Positions 59,729 to 64,000 of a DNA stretch of 64,000 nucleotides are shown in pieces. The DNA is from Salisapilia sapeloensis. Taxonomy: Eukaryota; Oomycota; Peronosporomycetes; Peronosporales; Salisapiliaceae. How positions within the stretch are numbered: the first letter of the stretch is position 1; every line of letters starts with the position of its first letter. The stretch lies in assembly GCA_023334545.1 (NCBI GenBank), contig JAADVB010000011.1, positions 83,609 to 147,608 of the forward strand, written 5' to 3'. Under the pieces are notes generated by a model that worked only from the letters and a program-made list of their open reading frames with translations, ran no database searches and had not been told where the DNA came from. The translations under genes and the position numbers were made by a program.

Positions 59729-62700
59729 ATGCATATACGCGAGATTACGCTCGATGGGTTCAAGTCCTACGCCCAGCGTACGGTCGTTGGGCCTTTTGAT
59801 CGAGACTTTAACGCCATCACAGGTCTGAATGGAAGTGGGAAATCCAACATTTTAGATGCCATTTGCTTCGTCCTAGGTCTTAAGAATTTATCACAAGTAC
59901 GTGCTACGAACCTCCAGGAGCTCGTGTATAAGCAAGGTCAAGCAGGTGTGTCGAAAGCAAGCGTGACGATCGTATTTGACAACTCGGATCGGACCCAACA
60001 GCCCGTCGGATTCGAAGATTGCGATGAAATTGCCGTCACGAGACAAGTGATTATCGGTGGAAAGAACAAGTACTTTATTAACGGGCATGTGAAGCAAGCT
60101 GCTCAAGTCCAGAACCTCTTCCACTCAGTGCAACTGAACGTGAATAATCCCCATTTCCTCATTATGCAAGGACGTATCACGAAAGTCTTAAATATGAAAC
60201 CTACGGAGATTCTTGGTATGGTGGAAGAAGCTGCTGGTACACGCATGTACGAGAATAAAAAGATTGGAGCCTCGAGATTTCTTGAAAAGAACGATAGTCG
60301 AGTCTCGCAGCTAAAAGGTGTCATCAAGGACGAAATCTCACCTACTCTGGAACGATTGCGTCAGGAGAAAGCACAGTTTATGCAGTGGACGGCCAATAAC
60401 ACTGAGCTAGAGCGTCTGAATCGATTCTCCGTCGCGTTGGAGTATCAGCAGGCAGTCGATCAGCTTCAAAATTCCGACGATTTGGTGGCACAAGCACGTC
60501 GCGATCAGCAGCAGCAAGTGGAACGTGAAGAGGAGATTGAAAGTGAGGTTCAGGCAGCGGAAAAAGAGAAAGAGGACCTTCAAGCGCAACGAGATGATCA
60601 GATGGGAAGTGACTTTCAGGCTTTAAAGAGCAAGACGGAGAGCGTTAACAAGGAGCTCGTGCGTCTAAATACCAAATTAACACATGCAGAGAAAGCAGTG
60701 GAGGGTCAGAAGAAGAGTCTATCGTCTCTTCATAAACAAAAGAAAGATGCAGCAGACACGAAAAGCAGGTTGGAACGGAAATTATCTCAAGTCCAATCCA
60801 AAGTCGAATCTCTAGAACAAAAATACAATGAACGAGAGCAGGAACGCAGTGATTGTCAACGACAGATTCAGAATTTACATGCTGGAATGGTGAAGTCCGG
60901 AGACCAAGATGAATCTCTCTCGGAACGTCTAGCACACAAAAAAGCACAGATGCAAGAAGCTCGAACGGCATCCAAACAAGCAAAGATGAAAGCTCAGCAT
61001 CTAGAAAGTAGTTTGCATCGAAAGAAACAAGAACTACAGCATACATCTAGTAGTTCTGAACTCGAGGCTGAGCGATCGCAAAAGATGCGGGAGCTGGAAG
61101 AGATCCAGTCTCACATGCATCATCTCACAAAACGCTTTGATCCGGATGAAGAACGTCGTGTGCGTGACGATATTAAAGAGACGCAGCGTCACTTGAGTCA
61201 GTGTGAACGTCATGTAGATGACTTGTCTTCTTCCTTATCTTCTCGTTTAAACTTCCGTTTTGAAGATCCATATCGGAATTTCGATCGATCGACTGTCCAT
61301 GGTCCTGTCGCCAAGCTCATGGAAGTCCAACAGGATTGGTCTGCCCTGGCGCTTGAGATCGCTGCAGGTGGCAAATTGTATCAGATCGTCGTCGACGACG
61401 AAAAGGTCGCGAAAGACATTCTACAACGAGGTCATCTGCAGTCCCGCGTGACGTTCATCCCATTGAACCGCATCTCCTCTCGTCCGATTGATAAACGCAA
61501 GGTCGATACTGCCCATCGTGTCGCATCTGCTAGTGGAGGGCAAGTGTGGGAACCCTTAGACCTCATCCAGTTTGACCGAAAGGTTCTACCAGCGATGCAG
61601 TATACACTGGGCGGCACATTAGTCTGCGACTCGAGTGACGTGGCGCAGCAAGTGACGTTCCATCGAGACATCAAGTGCCGCACGGTGACGTTGGAAGGAG
61701 ATTCATTCGATCCAGCAGGTACGTTGCAAGGAGGGTCAGCGCCAAACACTGGTAAACCCGTTCTCCTTCGTCTGCATCAACTATTAGAAGCAACTCGGGA
61801 GATGAGAGACGTCCAGCGAAAGTATGGGGAGCAGAAGGACTACCTTGAGAGCGTCCAACATGATGCAGACGAGTACCGACGTCTGCAACAGTCGTATCAG
61901 CTAAAGGAACACGAGCTGCGTCTATTGGAAGAGCGTATTGGCGATAGTTCGTACGCACAGCTCCAGAGGTCGGTGGAAGAAGCGGAAGAGCAGTTAGCTA
62001 GAGAAAAGGAGAACAGTGTAGCGAACGAAGAGACGGCTCGAGCGTTGCGTGCAGAAGTGGAGAGACTCGAGTCGGATGCTGCGAGTATGAATGAATCCCG
62101 TGAGAGTCGTATCCAGGCTTTAGAATCTGAATTGAAACGTTGTAAGAAGTTGGCACAAGAAGCTAAATCGGAGATGAATGAGGCACAGCAAGAGTTGGCA
62201 GAATTGCATTTGGAGAAAGAGACGATGGATCAAGACGCTACTTCGACGTTCGAGAATGAACAGACGATGCAAGAGCAACTTGTGCAAGCGGAGAAGGAAT
62301 TGGAAGCCACTCGATCGAGTCGAGATGATGTGCAGGACAAGTATGAAGAAGCGCATGAGGCGTTGGAAAAGCGACGAGAGGAGTTATCGCAGCAGGATGA
62401 ACAGGTGAAACGTTTGCAAGCAAAGAGAGAGGCATTGGTCCAGGAGAAGACGGCGTTAGAACTAGAACGTAAGAAGGCAGAGCATCGTATTAGTCGTTTG
62501 GAAAAGGACGAAAAGGTAGCGCAAAAGGTCGTGAAGAAGTTGGAAGCGTCGAATCCGTGGATTGAAGAGGATAAGCATCTCTTTGGTGAACGTGGCACAC
62601 CGTACGACTTTGAACGCAACCAGCCGCAGGACGTGCAGAAGAGGTTGTTGGAACTACGTGGGACGCAAGCGGAGTTGGAGAAGAAGTTGAATAAAAAAGT

Positions 62701-63271
62701 CATGACGATGATTGAAAAGGCAGAGGAAGAGCATCAGCAGTTGGAAGCACGACGAGATGAAGTCGAGCGTGATCGGAATCAAATCTCGTCGGTTATCAAT
62801 GAGCTTGATGTGAAAAAGAATGAAGCACTAGAGAATACGTGGGAGCGAGTGAATCAAGACTTTAATAACATCTTTAGTACGTTGCTACCCGGTAGCAACG
62901 CCAAGCTAGAGCCTCCGGAAGGTGGATCGATCCTCGATGGACTGCAAGTATGCGTTGCGTTTGGAGGTGTCTGGAAAGAGAGTTTGACGGAGCTTAGTGG
63001 CGGACAACGGTCTTTGCTGGCATTGTCCCTCATCCTGGCGCTCTTGCTCTTTAAACCTGCGCCCATGTACATTCTCGATGAAGTGGATGCAGCGTTGGAT
63101 TTGAGTCACACGCAGAACATTGGTACGATGATTCGAAAGTACTTTCAAAAGTCCCAGTTCGTCATCGTGTCATTGAAAGAAGGTATGTTCAATAATGCGA
63201 ACGCCTTGTTCAGGACCAAGTTTGTTGACGGCATGTCCACTGTCTCGAGATCTGTGCCTGGAAAAGAGTAA
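59729..63271 (+). CDS. SMC2: Condensin subunit SMC2
   Basis: Single exon, 1,180 aa, full family length. The ATG at 59729 gives MHIREITLDGFKSYAQRT, typical of SMC2. Walker A is GLNGSGKSN near residue 35. Two long coiled coils flank a hinge at about residues 510-680 (GPVAKLMEV, TLGGTLVCDSSDVAQQV, GGSAPNTGKPVLLRLHQL). The C-terminal head has LSGGQRSLLALSLILALLLF and Walker B YILDEVDAALDLSHTQNIG. SMC2 pairs with SMC4 in condensin I and II and drives mitotic chromosome compaction by ATP-dependent loop extrusion. All ATPase motifs are intact. Confidence 0.97.
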   Translation: MHIREITLDGFKSYAQRTVVGPFDRDFNAITGLNGSGKSNILDAICFVLGLKNLSQVRATNLQELVYKQGQAGVSKASVTIVFDNSDRTQQPVGFEDCDEIAVTRQVIIGGKNKYFINGHVKQAAQVQNLFHSVQLNVNNPHFLIMQGRITKVLNMKPTEILGMVEEAAGTRMYENKKIGASRFLEKNDSRVSQLKGVIKDEISPTLERLRQEKAQFMQWTANNTELERLNRFSVALEYQQAVDQLQNSDDLVAQARRDQQQQVEREEEIESEVQAAEKEKEDLQAQRDDQMGSDFQALKSKTESVNKELVRLNTKLTHAEKAVEGQKKSLSSLHKQKKDAADTKSRLERKLSQVQSKVESLEQKYNEREQERSDCQRQIQNLHAGMVKSGDQDESLSERLAHKKAQMQEARTASKQAKMKAQHLESSLHRKKQELQHTSSSSELEAERSQKMRELEEIQSHMHHLTKRFDPDEERRVRDDIKETQRHLSQCERHVDDLSSSLSSRLNFRFEDPYRNFDRSTVHGPVAKLMEVQQDWSALALEIAAGGKLYQIVVDDEKVAKDILQRGHLQSRVTFIPLNRISSRPIDKRKVDTAHRVASASGGQVWEPLDLIQFDRKVLPAMQYTLGGTLVCDSSDVAQQVTFHRDIKCRTVTLEGDSFDPAGTLQGGSAPNTGKPVLLRLHQLLEATREMRDVQRKYGEQKDYLESVQHDADEYRRLQQSYQLKEHELRLLEERIGDSSYAQLQRSVEEAEEQLAREKENSVANEETARALRAEVERLESDAASMNESRESRIQALESELKRCKKLAQEAKSEMNEAQQELAELHLEKETMDQDATSTFENEQTMQEQLVQAEKELEATRSSRDDVQDKYEEAHEALEKRREELSQQDEQVKRLQAKREALVQEKTALELERKKAEHRISRLEKDEKVAQKVVKKLEASNPWIEEDKHLFGERGTPYDFERNQPQDVQKRLLELRGTQAELEKKLNKKVMTMIEKAEEEHQQLEARRDEVERDRNQISSVINELDVKKNEALENTWERVNQDFNNIFSTLLPGSNAKLEPPEGGSILDGLQVCVAFGGVWKESLTELSGGQRSLLALSLILALLLFKPAPMYILDEVDAALDLSHTQNIGTMIRKYFQKSQFVIVSLKEGMFNNANALFRTKFVDGMSTVSRSVPGKE

Positions 63272-63563
63272 ACGTAATTGAATCTTGGATTTAAACAGGA
63301 GTTGGTGTCGGAAGAGAACTTTTAAGTATAAGTATTCTATCTACTGCTCAGATCAGCACATTTTATAGTTCATACATCTCGTGGACACCTTGGTTCCGCG
63401 TCCAGATATGACGATTTTGTCTTTTCACAGTACGCGCCCTCTGAACAACTACGTAAAGCCATCCGAGTGATGTCTATTTACTGAGAGTGAGCTCACCACA
63501 CGAAAGACTGGCGCCCAAGCGAGATCAGATTCATTGACATAAAACTTATAGTAGTGAATAAGG

Positions 63564-64000
63564 ATGCTGGCATCACTTGGTAGGAGAATTAGCCACAAGA
63601 GTAGCTCTTTTATGCGTATTGATACGAAAAGAATGAGTATTCGATACGCGAGCTCAACAGCAGAAGCAGAGCTGCGTCCGTACCAGTACATTAGCTTTTA
63701 TAAATACGTGCAAATCGAGGAGAGTCGATTGCAGCCTCTGAAGAAGCAGCTTGTCGAGAGATGGCGGGAATTGGATACGCTGGGCAGGATTTATATTTCG
63801 ACAGAAGGCATTAATGCTCAATTGATGCTGCCGGAGGCGAATGTAGACGCGTTGGCTGACTCATTTCCAGAGTTATTGTCCAAGGAAATTATGGTGTTTG
63901 GACAACGGATTGAAATGGGAGCAGCAGACACTTTGGATGGACAGCAAATGGACCATGAACCAAACAATGACAAGAAGGAAGCGCCGTTTACGAAATTGGA
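63564..64000 (+). CDS. TrhO/YceA-like rhodanese protein with mitochondrial presequence, 5' part
   Basis: Runs off the right edge. From the ATG at 63564 the first 33 residues are basic and hydroxylated with no acidic residue before position 20 (MLASLGRRISHKSSSFMR), as in a mitochondrial presequence. Then YQYISFYKYVQIEE, LGRIYISTEGINAQL match the N-terminal domain of the TrhO/UPF0176 rhodanese family. Bacterial TrhO makes 5-hydroxyuridine at the tRNA wobble position; eukaryotic copies are often organellar. An insertion with Asp/Gln/Asn-rich sequence begins near the window end. The rhodanese Cys is not in view. Confidence 0.8.
   Translation, partial: MLASLGRRISHKSSSFMRIDTKRMSIRYASSTAEAELRPYQYISFYKYVQIEESRLQPLKKQLVERWRELDTLGRIYISTEGINAQLMLPEANVDALADSFPELLSKEIMVFGQRIEMGAADTLDGQQMDHEPNNDKKEAPFTKL

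Overview
The window reads as nuclear DNA from an oomycete. It is gene-dense, with genes on both strands and many very short introns (about 45-75 nt, GT-AG, often with a CTAAC-like branch site). It also carries typical oomycete families: a START-like/FYVE/GAF protein and several bubblegum-type acyl-CoA synthetases. A CFAP53 homologue and several large coiled-coil proteins of ciliary or centriolar type argue for a species that still makes flagellated zoospores. The compact, intron-rich layout resembles Albugo (white rust), but that is inference and not a species call.

Layout. 1-5.3 kb: 3' part of CFAP53 (+), a DDRGK1/UFBP1 homologue (-), FYVE-GAF protein (+). 5.6-11 kb: complex I NDUFA6 (-), PH/NTF2-like/AGC kinase (-), small membrane protein (+). 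12-21.4 kb: two large coiled-coil genes (-), the second an LRR + Sfi1-like-repeat protein. 21.8-27.8 kb: a CDK (+), a UBL-WLM-PUB metalloprotease (+), acyl-CoA synthetase 1 (+). 28.1-35.8 kb: one eight-exon giant coiled-coil gene (+, about 2,406 aa). 35.8-46.2 kb: MAPKK-like kinase (-), TruA pseudouridine synthase (+), acyl-CoA synthetase 2 (-), CaM kinase (+), acyl-CoA synthetase 3 (-). 46.9-56.1 kb: ubiquitin E2 (-), secreted-type glycosyltransferase (+), VTT membrane protein (+), TAF12 (-), small coiled-coil protein (+), TMEM223-like mitochondrial protein (+), armadillo-like protein (+). 56.2-64 kb: 955-aa coiled-coil protein (-), condensin SMC2 (+), start of a mitochondrial TrhO-like rhodanese protein (+).

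Themes. Four protein kinases (AGC, CDK, MAPKK-like, CaMK) are present, and two have candidate N-terminal acylation sites. At least three genes are probably flagellar or centriolar. Three acyl-CoA synthetase paralogues lie within 20.5 kb. Several genes handle ubiquitin or ubiquitin-like proteins (DDRGK1, E2, UBL-WLM-PUB). Exon joins were worked out by hand from reading frame, splice signals and family conservation; no alignment or RNA evidence was available. No tRNA, rRNA, CRISPR or complete mobile element was recognised.
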